A stretch of DNA of 64,000 bases from Bradyrhizobium sp. CIAT3101 (lineage in GTDB: Bacteria; Pseudomonadota; Alphaproteobacteria; Rhizobiales; Xanthobacteraceae): the NCBI RefSeq assembly GCF_029714945.1, contig NZ_CP121634.1, positions 3,183,001 to 3,247,000 of the forward strand, in the 5' to 3' direction. Every line of letters begins with the position of its first letter. The stretch's first letter is position 1. A program made the translations under genes and the position numbers. The notes below the pieces were generated by a model that worked only from the letters and a program-made list of their open reading frames with translations, did not search any database and had not been told where the DNA came from. Below are positions 1-7,700 of the stretch, one piece after another.

Positions 1-132
1 CTCCGGGCCTTGCAGGGCGGCAGGCGCGGCCGGCTCGACAGGGGCGACTTGCGCGGCAACAGGGCCGCAGGCGAAGCCAAACAGGCTCCCCAGCAGGCCG
101 GCGGTCATCAGGGCGGATTTCAGGCGGAACAT
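1..132 (-). CDS. Exported protein, N-terminal fragment (cut by window edge)
   Basis: Only the first 44 codons lie in the window; the rest is beyond the left edge. The start ATG (132-130) is preceded on the minus strand by a good GAGGGAG ribosome-binding site. The peptide begins MFRLKSALMTAGLL, a basic N-terminus and hydrophobic core typical of a Sec signal peptide, with likely cleavage near VAAQ/VAP, followed by an Ala/Pro-rich stretch. A Cys in GFAC could suggest a lipoprotein, but the lipobox is poor. The function cannot be told from this fragment. Two CRP/FNR-like palindromes lie 76-118 bp upstream of its start. Confidence 0.6.
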   Translation of the reverse strand, partial: MFRLKSALMTAGLLGSLFGFACGPVAAQVAPVEPAAPAALQGPE

Positions 133-207
133 GGCGTGCTCCCTCGGGGCTCATCTCGATGCGAGATTGGTTGCGAGGAAGCTAGGACACGTTCGAACCC
201 GCGGTCC

Positions 208-250
208 GTGATCGCGATCACCCGTTGTCCCGTGCGTGATGTAGATCACG
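208..250. promoter_or_regulatory. Two CRP/FNR-like palindromes (GTGA-N6-TCAC)
   Basis: Two perfect dyads sit in the gap upstream of the exported-protein gene: GTGATCGCGATCAC at 208-221 and CGTGATGTAGATCACG at 235-250. Both read GTGAT-N4-ATCAC, with centres 28 bp apart. This matches the half-site layout of the Crp/Fnr regulator superfamily (GTGA-N6-TCAC, or TTGAT-N4-ATCAA for FNR/FixK types). Which regulator, if any, binds is inference. Confidence 0.5.
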
Positions 251-356
251 CCGGAACCTATGGTGCGTTCCGATCCCCAAGGGTGTTGCACATCCGAAAT
301 CGGGTGGATCGAACTGTGCCGGTTCCTATCGTGCGACAAACATGAAGGATCCTGAC

Positions 357-551
357 ATGCACAAGCTTCATGCCATCGCCGCGCTTCGCGGCGACGGCCT
401 CAGGCCGGAATTGCAAGCCCTGTTCGAGCGGCTTGCCATCGATCCTCACGCAGATCTGCGCGTTCGCGGTGACGGCATGATCCAGTCGGGCCCGGACCCG
501 GCTTCGGAGGCAGCCGGCGTGGTCATCGCAGAGACGAAGCGTGTGGCGTGA
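357..551 (+). CDS. Possible small hypothetical protein (64 aa)
   Basis: I do not recognise this reading frame. It starts MHKLHAIAALRGDG and has no signal peptide, membrane segment or known motif. ATG 357 is preferred over ATG 342 because AGGA lies about 7 nt upstream of it. It follows the paired palindromes at 208-250 and could be the gene they control, but its small size and lack of family resemblance leave it doubtful. If it is not a gene, 133-695 is a roughly 560-bp non-coding stretch holding the palindromes and a hairpin at 646-669. Confidence 0.35.
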   Translation: MHKLHAIAALRGDGLRPELQALFERLAIDPHADLRVRGDGMIQSGPDPASEAAGVVIAETKRVA

Positions 552-645
552 CGCCTTGCGCTGGCCCCGGGCCCCCTAGTGACCTCGCAGGATTGACTTA
601 ACCAGGGTGGGAGGTGGTATTCAGGCTGCTACGGGCGCTCTAATT

Positions 646-669
646 GCGGCACGGCAAGAACCGTGCCGC
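646..669. promoter_or_regulatory. Hairpin in the leader of the acyltransferase gene
   Basis: A perfect 9-bp stem (GCGGCACGG / CCGTGCCGC) with a 6-nt loop lies 26 nt upstream of ATG 696 and overlaps the upstream in-frame GTG at 663. It has no T-run, so it is not a standard terminator. It argues against initiation at GTG 663 and may influence translation or transcript stability. Confidence 0.4.
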
Positions 670-695
670 CAAGAAGCAGAGATCGAGTGGATAGC

Positions 696-1976
696 ATGCA
701 CGGCAAACAGGGGGATGGCCGCCATTCGCAAGGTGGTGCGAGCCATCGGATCCTGCCGGAAATCGAGGTGTTGCGCGCGATTGCGATCCTATTCGTCCTG
801 ATTGCTCACCATCGTACGGCGATGTGGTGGCTCCCGCCGACGTTGGAGAGTTACCTGAACTTTGCATTCGGCGTCGACCTGTTCTTCTGCGTCTCCGGAT
901 TCGTGATAACGCGCGCATTCTATCGGGATTTCGTCCTGGCTGCCGGCAAGGGGGCGCCCGCCTATTGGCGCGTCGTAACCGATTTCTGGATCCGCCGCGC
1001 CTTTCGCATCATGCCTTTGGCATGGTTGTGGCTGCTCATTCCGATCGTGATGTCGCTCGTCTACAATCGATCCGGGGCTTACTTTTCCTTCTTCGGCAAT
1101 GTCGGCGATTTTCTTGCCGCGGCCCTCAACGTCTATAATTTTCACTACGCGTACTGTACCGCCTCGCCGAACCTCTGGTGCGGGTCCTCCGGCGTCTACT
1201 GGTCCCTCAGTCTGGAAGAGCAATTTTATCTGGCCTTTCCGCTGCTCGTTCTGCTTCCGCGCCGCGCCATGGCGGTGGTGCTGGCCGGGATTGTCGCCTG
1301 GATGGCGATGCGAGAGCGGACATCCCTGACCTGGATGACCCGCTTTGATGCGATCTCGCTCGGCGTGCTGATCGCGCTGTTCAAGCAGAGCGCCGCCGAC
1401 GTGGCCTTCACGCCGTACTTCCTGCAAAACCGTTTTGTGCGATGGCCGCTTCTTGTCATCCTGCTGTTTGCGCTCGCGGCGGTGGGCGGCGGCCCCGGCC
1501 TGGTCACGTTCTTCCCGGTGATCGTGACGCTGATCTGCGGCGCCCTGGTCTATATCGCGTCCTTCAACGGTGGATACCTGCTTGCACCAGGATTGCTCAG
1601 ATCAATCCTGGTCTGGATCGGGGCGAGGTCGTTCGGGCTCTACCTCATGCACAACCCTGTGATTGCCTTCGTGCGCGAGACCTGGGAACGCGCCCATCCC
1701 GGACAGTTGCCGGATGCCACGATGAAGGCCGTGATCGTCCTTGCCATCGTCGGGCTGCTCGCACTGCTCAGCGATCTGTCGTTCCGATATTTTGAGACGC
1801 CGCTGCGAAGATATGGCAAGCAACTCGTCGATAGGCGGAACGCCGCACCTGCTTCGACGGCCGACGATTTGGTCGATCCCGACAGCGGCGCCATTGATGC
1901 CGCGTCGACCAATCTGGCTGCCGGAATCCATTCCCCGCTTCGCCGCGAAGAAGCATTGGGCAAACAAGGGTATTGA
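696..1976 (+). CDS. Acyltransferase family 3 membrane protein (OafA/YrhL-like)
   Basis: This is an integral membrane acyltransferase of about 426 residues, a usual length for the family. Such enzymes transfer acetyl, succinyl or similar groups to extracellular polysaccharide, LPS or Nod-factor sugars. Family hallmarks are present: the His-containing N-terminal motif IAHHRTAMWW, the FFCVSGFVI segment, and SLSLEEQFY near residue 190, followed by a series of hydrophobic helices. Translation probably begins at ATG 696 (MHGKQGDG); GTG 663 would add 11 residues but lies in a hairpin. The gene stands alone, with no polysaccharide cluster beside it, so the substrate is unknown. Confidence 0.85.
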   Translation: MHGKQGDGRHSQGGASHRILPEIEVLRAIAILFVLIAHHRTAMWWLPPTLESYLNFAFGVDLFFCVSGFVITRAFYRDFVLAAGKGAPAYWRVVTDFWIRRAFRIMPLAWLWLLIPIVMSLVYNRSGAYFSFFGNVGDFLAAALNVYNFHYAYCTASPNLWCGSSGVYWSLSLEEQFYLAFPLLVLLPRRAMAVVLAGIVAWMAMRERTSLTWMTRFDAISLGVLIALFKQSAADVAFTPYFLQNRFVRWPLLVILLFALAAVGGGPGLVTFFPVIVTLICGALVYIASFNGGYLLAPGLLRSILVWIGARSFGLYLMHNPVIAFVRETWERAHPGQLPDATMKAVIVLAIVGLLALLSDLSFRYFETPLRRYGKQLVDRRNAAPASTADDLVDPDSGAIDAASTNLAAGIHSPLRREEALGKQGY

Positions 1977-2062
1977 TCAGCTCTCTTCTGACCTGATGGG
2001 ACCGCGAAAGCGAGACCGCTTCGCTGCGCTCACGAGGACGATGGAGAAAGTGCGAGAGAGGC

Positions 2063-3394
2063 TTACGAGAAGAACGCGATCTTCTCGGCCTGGGTCATGC
2101 GGCGGATCGGCGCGAGCGCGTCGTTGGCCGCAGCGCGGGGCTTTTGCACGATGCCGCTGGCGAGAATGGTGGCGCCGAGCGAGGGTTCGGGCAGGGGGGA
2201 CGGCATCGGAAGCGACGCGGTCGGTGCTGCGCCGGATGTCGCCGCGGCCGCCATGGCGGGGGCCGGCTGCTCCATCACTTCAGCCGCGGCTTCCGCAATG
2301 GCATCGGTGAGGCGCGCGAGCGATTCCATCGCGATCGGTGCTTCGGCAACCGGCGCCTCGACGACCGGCGCCTCGATATGTGGCGCGATCGGCGCCTCCA
2401 TGACGACCGGCTCGGCGACCTCCGCGACCATCGGCACAGGCACAGCCGCTTCCATCTCCATGGGCTCGACGATCGCGTCGAACTCCGGATCGGGCGCGGC
2501 CATCTCCAGCGCGATGGCGTCGAGTATCGCTTCATCCTCGGCTTCCGCCGCGGCATCGAGCGAGAACTCGTCCGTGATCTCTGCGACGGACGCGGGATCG
2601 GCGAGGCCGTCCTCGACCGCAGCAAGGCTGGCCTCGATGGCGACGTGGCCTTCGGCGATCTCAGGCGCGATCGCGACGTCCATCGTCGCGTTCTCGGCAA
2701 TGCCGCTCGCGTCATCGACGGCCTCGGCCGCGATGTCCTGTGGCGTCTCCGTAGAACCCACGGGTGCTTCGCTCGCCATCGCGGCGGGCGCTTCGGCCAC
2801 CGGCGGTGTGGCCTGCGCAGGTGCCGGCCGCACCGCGGCCTGCGGCGCTGCGTCGCCGTCAGCGTCGGTTTGCTCGACCCGGTCCTTGAGCAGATCGAAG
2901 GCGGCCTTGAGGTCGCCGCGCGGGTCGATGGTCGAAATCTGCGCGCAGGCCGCCTCGATCGAGGCGAGCTGCGAATCAATCAAGTCGCAGATTCGCCCGT
3001 CGGCGCCGATCTCGCGCCAGCGCCAGGAGATCTCCTTGATGATGCGCACGCCGCGGGGGATCGGTGCGAGGCTTGCCTCGAGCGCCGCCGGATCGCACGC
3101 CTTGGCGGCGGCGTTTTCTGCGTCGTCAACGGCACGGCGGATCGCGACCAGCGCTTCGGGGAGGCGGTCCTCGACGACGGGTTGTCGCTGTGCCGCAAGG
3201 GTTTCTTCGATTTTGGCGACCGCGTCGAGCACCATGCGCGTGTCGGCATTGCGGTTGCGCTTGGCGTATTCGCCGAGGAACCAGCGGCCGCGCGCGGTCT
3301 CCATGAAAGCTTCGCGGATCGCGTCGTAATCCTGCTCGTTCGGCTCGGCCGCGCGGGCAGACATGGGCGAGAGGGCGAATGCTTCGTTGGCCAT
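2063..3394 (-). CDS. Hypothetical acidic Ala-rich protein with conserved ends
   Basis: I do not recognise a named family. The N-terminal ~130 residues look folded and helical, with the segment RGRWFLGEYAKRNRNAD followed by a helix (MVLDAVAKIEETL), a pattern I associate with uncharacterised alphaproteobacterial proteins. Residues ~190-400 are low complexity, rich in Ala, Glu, Pro, Val and Met (repeats such as APVVEAPVAEAP). The C-terminus ends RRMTQAEKIAFFS, which resembles a short conserved tail. No signal peptide or membrane helix is seen, so it is probably cytoplasmic. The start at 3394 (MANEAFALSP) is preferred to 3442. It is divergent from the MFS gene at 3470, leaving a 75-bp shared promoter region. 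Confidence 0.65.
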   Translation of the reverse strand: MANEAFALSPMSARAAEPNEQDYDAIREAFMETARGRWFLGEYAKRNRNADTRMVLDAVAKIEETLAAQRQPVVEDRLPEALVAIRRAVDDAENAAAKACDPAALEASLAPIPRGVRIIKEISWRWREIGADGRICDLIDSQLASIEAACAQISTIDPRGDLKAAFDLLKDRVEQTDADGDAAPQAAVRPAPAQATPPVAEAPAAMASEAPVGSTETPQDIAAEAVDDASGIAENATMDVAIAPEIAEGHVAIEASLAAVEDGLADPASVAEITDEFSLDAAAEAEDEAILDAIALEMAAPDPEFDAIVEPMEMEAAVPVPMVAEVAEPVVMEAPIAPHIEAPVVEAPVAEAPIAMESLARLTDAIAEAAAEVMEQPAPAMAAAATSGAAPTASLPMPSPLPEPSLGATILASGIVQKPRAAANDALAPIRRMTQAEKIAFFS

Positions 3395-3469
3395 GACAAT
3401 CTCGTCGCGCAAATCAGTGCGCGTTACTGTAACGATCACCACGATATCGACCGAATCGCAATTGGTTTG

Positions 3470-4666
3470 ATGGCAGGCGAATCACAAATCCCCATCGCGA
3501 CATCCGTCAAGCGGCGATTCGCCGTGCGTCTCGCGCTGTTCTACTCGGCCGTGTTCGCGGTGTCGGGCACGCATCTGCCGTTCTTTCCGGTCTGGCTCAA
3601 GGCGGTCGGCGTCGATGCGGCCTGGATCGGGATCATCAACGCGCTGCCGGGCATCACGCGTTTCACCACGCTGCCTTATGCAACCGCCTTTGCTGAAAAG
3701 CGCCATGCGATTCGCGCCGGCATGATGGTTTCGGTCGTCGCGACGGCGGCGGGATTTGCGCTGGTCGGCCTGCAGCACCAGCCGCTGGCACTGCTCCTGC
3801 TCTATGCGCTGACCTGCATCGTGTGGACGCCGGTCGTCCCGCTGACGGATGCGTACGCGTTGCGCGGCGTCATTCGCTACGGCTTCGACTATGGGCCAGT
3901 TCGGCTGTGGGGCTCGGCGGCCTTCGCCGCCGGCGCACTCGCCTGCGGCTATCTCGTGGACAGTATCGCCACGCGCGAGCTGATCTGGATCATCGTCGCA
4001 TGGGCCCTGGTTGCGGCCGTCACAGGCCTGTTGCTCCAGCCGCTCGACGATGTCAGGCGAAGGACCGCGGAAAAGCATGGCGGCAATGCCCTGCTGCGCG
4101 ATGCCGGCTTCTGGCTGGTCATCATCTCGGCCGCGCTGATCCAGGGCAGTCATGCCGCCTATTACTCATTTTCGGCGATCAGCTGGCAGGCCCACGGGCT
4201 CGGCGGGTTCACCATCGCAGGACTCTGGACGCTGGGCGTGATCGCCGAGATCGTCGTGTTCGCGCTATCGCCGCGCTTCTCGCTGCATCCGTCATCGCTG
4301 ATGGCGATCGGCGGCGTCAGCGCGGTGCTGCGCTGGATCGTCACGGCGCAGGAGCCGTCGCTGGCGCTGCTCACGATCGCGCAGCTCGGTCACGGCCTCA
4401 CGTTCGGCATGACCATCGTCGGCACCATGAATTTGCTGGTGCAGCGCGTCCCGTCGCATCAGATTGCGCGGGGGCAGGGTTACTATGCCGCGTGCAGCGG
4501 AGTGGTGGGAGCGACAAGCTCGATCGCCTCAGGCGCGATCTACGCCCACATCGGCGACAGCCTCTATTACGTCATGGCGGCGATGGCAGCGGCCGGCGCG
4601 CTTCTGATCTGGGCGGCGCGGCGTCGGCTCATCGCTCAGCCCCAGAGCGAAGCGTCCGGCGGATAG
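3470..4666 (+). CDS. MFS transporter, MFS_1-like (HcaT/LacY-type)
   Basis: This is a 398-residue inner-membrane permease with about 12 predicted helices. It fits the MFS_1-like group that includes the phenylpropionate permease HcaT. Supporting segments are the N-terminal RLALFYSAVFAVSGTHLPFFPVWL, the short loop FAEKRHAIRAG between helices 2 and 3, and the motif YGPVRLWGSAAF near residue 143, which is characteristic of this group. The frame is open far upstream, but that extension is antisense to the acidic Ala-rich gene; ATG 3470 gives a start close to the first helix. The ribosome site is weak. Its 3' end overlaps that of the convergent dipeptide epimerase gene by 31 bp. The substrate is unknown. 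Confidence 0.82.
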   Translation: MAGESQIPIATSVKRRFAVRLALFYSAVFAVSGTHLPFFPVWLKAVGVDAAWIGIINALPGITRFTTLPYATAFAEKRHAIRAGMMVSVVATAAGFALVGLQHQPLALLLLYALTCIVWTPVVPLTDAYALRGVIRYGFDYGPVRLWGSAAFAAGALACGYLVDSIATRELIWIIVAWALVAAVTGLLLQPLDDVRRRTAEKHGGNALLRDAGFWLVIISAALIQGSHAAYYSFSAISWQAHGLGGFTIAGLWTLGVIAEIVVFALSPRFSLHPSSLMAIGGVSAVLRWIVTAQEPSLALLTIAQLGHGLTFGMTIVGTMNLLVQRVPSHQIARGQGYYAACSGVVGATSSIASGAIYAHIGDSLYYVMAAMAAAGALLIWAARRRLIAQPQSEASGG

Positions 4667-5631
4667 ACCAGGCTCTCGTCATAGCGCAGGGCGTGATCGC
4701 GATCGCGCGCGAGCAACAGAGGTCCGTCGAGATCGACGAAGCGCGCCTGCGGCGTCACCAGCATGGCGGGCGCCATCGACAGCGAGGTCGCGACCATGCA
4801 GCCGATCATGATCTCGAAGCCGAGTGCCTGCGCTGCATCGGCCATGGCGAGCGCCTCGGTGAGACCACCGGTCTTGTCGAGCTTGATGTTCACCGCGTCG
4901 TAGCGCGTGCGCAGGGGCGCCAGCGAACCACGATCATGCACGCTCTCGTCGGCGCAGACCGCGAGCGGCCGCTTGATCCGCGCCAGCGCGTCGTCCTTGC
5001 CGGCCGGCAGCGGCTGCTCGACCAGGGTGACGCCGACGGCGTCGCAGGCGGCGAGGTTGGCTTCCAGATTGGCTTCGGTCCAGGATTCGTTGGCGTCCAC
5101 GATCAGCTCGGACTCGGGGGCAGCCCTGCGCACCGCCGCGATCCGTTCCGGGTCGCCGTCGCCGCCGAGCTTGATCTTGAGCAGCGGCCGGCGCGCCGCT
5201 TTCGCAGTCGCCGCCGCCATGGCCTCGGGCGTGCCGAGCGAGATCGTGTAGGCCGTGGTGCGCTCGCCCGGGATCGGGCGGTCCAGCAAGTTCCAGGCCC
5301 GCAGGCCCGCCGCCTTGGCCTCCAGGTCGATCAGGGCGCAATCCAGCGCATTGCGGGCAGCTCCTGGCGGCATGGCGGCCTGGAGGGCCTGCCGCGTCAG
5401 GCCGCCCGCCACGGCGGCCTGCATGGCCTCGACCGCGGCCAGCGTCGCTTCGGGCGTCTCGCCATAGCGGGGATAGGGCACGCACTCGCCACGGCCGATC
5501 AGGCCGTTTCGGCTCACTTCGGCCACAACGGTCACCGCTTCCGTCTTGGCGCCCCGGCTGATCGTGAAACTGCCGGCGATGGGAAACCGCTCGATTCGTG
5601 CGGCGAGGGCTGGAACTTTGCTGGAAGTCAT
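4636..5631 (-). CDS. Dipeptide epimerase (L-Ala-D/L-Glu epimerase type)
   Basis: This 331-residue protein belongs to the enolase superfamily, muconate-lactonizing subgroup. Enzymes of this type epimerise L-Ala-D-Glu from murein peptide to L-Ala-L-Glu for recycling. Visible hallmarks are the KxK pair (LLKIKLGG, K152/K154), metal ligands D179 (VDANES), E205 (VEQPLP) and D228 (CADES), the second-side lysine in NIKLDKTGG (K250/K253), and IGCMVATSLSMAPA plus DLDGPLLL near the C-terminus, which are typical of the epimerase rather than of dehydratases. It is convergent with, and overlaps, the MFS gene and is divergent from the lipid transporter operon. Exact dipeptide specificity is inferred. Confidence 0.85.
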   Translation of the reverse strand: MTSSKVPALAARIERFPIAGSFTISRGAKTEAVTVVAEVSRNGLIGRGECVPYPRYGETPEATLAAVEAMQAAVAGGLTRQALQAAMPPGAARNALDCALIDLEAKAAGLRAWNLLDRPIPGERTTAYTISLGTPEAMAAATAKAARRPLLKIKLGGDGDPERIAAVRRAAPESELIVDANESWTEANLEANLAACDAVGVTLVEQPLPAGKDDALARIKRPLAVCADESVHDRGSLAPLRTRYDAVNIKLDKTGGLTEALAMADAAQALGFEIMIGCMVATSLSMAPAMLVTPQARFVDLDGPLLLARDRDHALRYDESLVYPPDASLWG

Positions 5632-5658
5632 TTTGAACTCTGGCGAAATCTGAACCTG

Positions 5659-5689
5659 CTGGTTACCTCTAGCAACTAACGTTAACCAG
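5659..5689. promoter_or_regulatory. Inverted repeat in the epimerase / mlaE divergent region
   Basis: Arms CTGGTTA (5659-5665) and TAACCAG (5683-5689) are separated by 17 nt in the 134-bp gap between two divergent genes. The layout suits a dimeric repressor or activator site. No known consensus is claimed. Confidence 0.35.
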
Positions 5690-5765
5690 TTGGGGATACC
5701 TTTTCTGGGTAAGGGCGCGTGCGCAACTATCTGATTTCCTCCGCCCCGGCACGGGAGCGGATATC

Positions 5766-6899
5766 TTGAACGGCGATCCGAAGCTGGAACGGATAGCCAA
5801 AGGCAACGCGCTGGCCCTCTGCGCCACCGGAACCTGGACCGCGAGCTTCGCGCCGGTGCTGGAGCGGATGGTGGCCGACGCCGAGAAGCTCGCCGGCAGC
5901 TCCCAAAGCATCTTCATCGACGTCTCCGAGGTCGCCAAGCTCGACACCTTCGGTGCGTGGCTGATCGAGCGGCTGCGCCGCAGCCTGACCCAGGGCGCCG
6001 TCGAGGCGCAGATCGCCGGGCTGTCGGCGAATTATTCGAGCCTCGTGGACGAGGTGCGCCGGGTCCGCGCAACCCCGGTGGTCGACAGCAGCACGATCAC
6101 GATCTCGGGCATGCTGGAGCAGATCGGCCGCGCCGTCGCCGGCGTCGGCGGCACCATCGCGAGCCTGATCGACATGCTCGGCGCGGTGCTCGCCGCGGTC
6201 GCGCATGTGCTGATTCATCCGCGCTCGTTTCGCCTGACCTCGACCGTGCATCACATGGAGCAGGTCTGCTGGCGTGCGGTGCCGATCATCGTGCTGATCA
6301 CGTTCCTGATCGGCTGCATCATCGCCCAGCAGGGCATTTTCCATTTCCGCCGCTTCGGCGCCGACATCTTCGTCGTCGACATGCTCGGCGTGCTGGTGTT
6401 GCGCGAGATCGGCGTGCTGCTGGTCGCGATCATGGTCGCTGGCCGCTCGGGCAGTGCCTACACCGCCGAGCTCGGCTCGATGAAGATGCGCGAGGAGATC
6501 GACGCGCTGCGCACCATGGGGTTCGACCCGATCGAGGTGCTGGTGCTGCCGCGCATGCTGGCGCTGGTGCTGGCGCTGCCGATCCTCGCCTTCCTCGGCG
6601 CCATGGCTGCGCTCTATGGCGGCGGGCTCGTCGCCTGGCTCTATGGCGGCGTCGATCCGGAGGCGTTTCTTTTGCGGCTGCGCGACGCCATCTCGATCGA
6701 TCATTTCATCGTCGGCATCGTGAAAGCGCCCGTCATGGCCGCGGTGATCGGCATCGTCGCCTGCGTCGAGGGCCTCGCCGTGCAGGGCAGCGCGGAATCG
6801 CTCGGACAGCACACGACCGCCTCGGTGGTGAAGGGCATCTTCTTCGTCATCGTGATGGACGGCGTGTTCGCCATCTTCTTCGCCTCGATCGGAATGTGA
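5766..6899 (+). CDS. mlaE: MlaE-type ABC permease with N-terminal STAS domain
   Basis: This 377-residue protein is the membrane subunit of an Mla-type lipid ABC transporter, thought to move phospholipids between inner and outer membranes. Residues ~1-95 form a STAS-like domain (IFIDVSEVAKLDTFGAWLIERL), replacing the separate MlaB protein of E. coli; residues ~120-377 are the MlaE permease, with several helices and the conserved block MVAGRSGSAYTAELGSMKM. A TTG start at 5766 is used because GGGAGCGG lies about 10 nt upstream and it completes the STAS domain. The ATPase gene follows after 2 nt, so the genes are translationally coupled. The STAS-MlaE fusion is common in alphaproteobacteria. Confidence 0.88.
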   Translation: MNGDPKLERIAKGNALALCATGTWTASFAPVLERMVADAEKLAGSSQSIFIDVSEVAKLDTFGAWLIERLRRSLTQGAVEAQIAGLSANYSSLVDEVRRVRATPVVDSSTITISGMLEQIGRAVAGVGGTIASLIDMLGAVLAAVAHVLIHPRSFRLTSTVHHMEQVCWRAVPIIVLITFLIGCIIAQQGIFHFRRFGADIFVVDMLGVLVLREIGVLLVAIMVAGRSGSAYTAELGSMKMREEIDALRTMGFDPIEVLVLPRMLALVLALPILAFLGAMAALYGGGLVAWLYGGVDPEAFLLRLRDAISIDHFIVGIVKAPVMAAVIGIVACVEGLAVQGSAESLGQHTTASVVKGIFFVIVMDGVFAIFFASIGM

Positions 6900-6901
6900 C
6901 G

Positions 6902-7684
6902 ATGGCGCAAGAAACTCAAAACGCGATTCAAGACCCCATCATCCGCGTCCGCGACATCACCGTACAGTTCGGCGCGACGCGGGTGCTCGACGGCCTCAAC
7001 CTCGACGTCAAGCGCGGTGAGATTTTGGGATTTGTCGGGCCGTCGGGCGCGGGCAAATCGGTGCTGACACGGACCATCATCGGTCTCGTCCCGAAGGTCG
7101 CGGGCTCCATCGAAGTGTTCGGCGTCGACCTCGATTCCTCAAACACGTCGCAGCGCCGTAACGTCGAGCGGCGCTGGGGCGTGCTGTTCCAGCAGGGCGC
7201 GCTGTTTTCCTCGCTCACGGTGCGGCAGAACATCCAGTTTCCGATGCGCGAATATCTTCGCGTGTCGCAGCGGCTGATGGACGAGATCACCATGGCCAAG
7301 CTCGCCATGGTCGGTCTCAAGCCGGAAGTGGCCGAGCGCTTTCCCTCGGAGCTGTCCGGCGGCATGATCAAGCGCGTCGCACTGGCCCGCGCGCTGTCGC
7401 TCGATCCCGATCTCGTGTTCCTGGACGAGCCGACCTCGGGCCTCGATCCGATCGGCGCCGGTGATTTCGACGATCTGGTCAGGACGCTGCAGCGGACTTT
7501 GGGGCTGACCGTTTTCATGGTAACCCACGATCTCGACAGCCTTTACACGGCTTGCGATCGGATCGCCGTTTTAGGGAACGGTAAGATCATTGCTGCAGGG
7601 TCGATCGCCGACATGCAGGCCTCGCAGCATCCCTGGCTGAGGCAGTATTTCCATGGCAAGCGCGCCCGCGCGGTCGTGACTTGA
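6902..7684 (+). CDS. mlaF: MlaF-type ABC transporter ATPase
   Basis: This 260-residue ATP-binding subunit powers the lipid transporter encoded by its neighbours. It carries Walker A GPSGAGKS, the ABC signature LSGGMIKRVALARAL, Walker B DLVFLDEPTSGLDP and the switch histidine in VTHDLDS. The signature with GGMIKR rather than GGQQQR is typical of MlaF/Ttg2A-type ATPases. ATG 6902 lies just after the permease stop; the frame is open far upstream only as a shadow of mlaE. The MlaD-like gene begins 16 nt downstream, giving a tight three-gene operon. Confidence 0.92.
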   Translation: MAQETQNAIQDPIIRVRDITVQFGATRVLDGLNLDVKRGEILGFVGPSGAGKSVLTRTIIGLVPKVAGSIEVFGVDLDSSNTSQRRNVERRWGVLFQQGALFSSLTVRQNIQFPMREYLRVSQRLMDEITMAKLAMVGLKPEVAERFPSELSGGMIKRVALARALSLDPDLVFLDEPTSGLDPIGAGDFDDLVRTLQRTLGLTVFMVTHDLDSLYTACDRIAVLGNGKIIAAGSIADMQASQHPWLRQYFHGKRARAVVT

Positions 7685-7700
7685 GGTGCCGGAGCAGCTG

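Noticed and set aside
2144..3469. N-terminal extension of the MFS reading frame (about 440 codons)
   Set aside because: This portion is antisense to the acidic Ala-rich gene and has no membrane or other features; the transporter fold starts at 3470.
5727..6812. 361-codon minus-strand frame opposite mlaE
   Set aside because: His/Asp/Arg-rich translation with no motif, entirely within a gene with strong family evidence.
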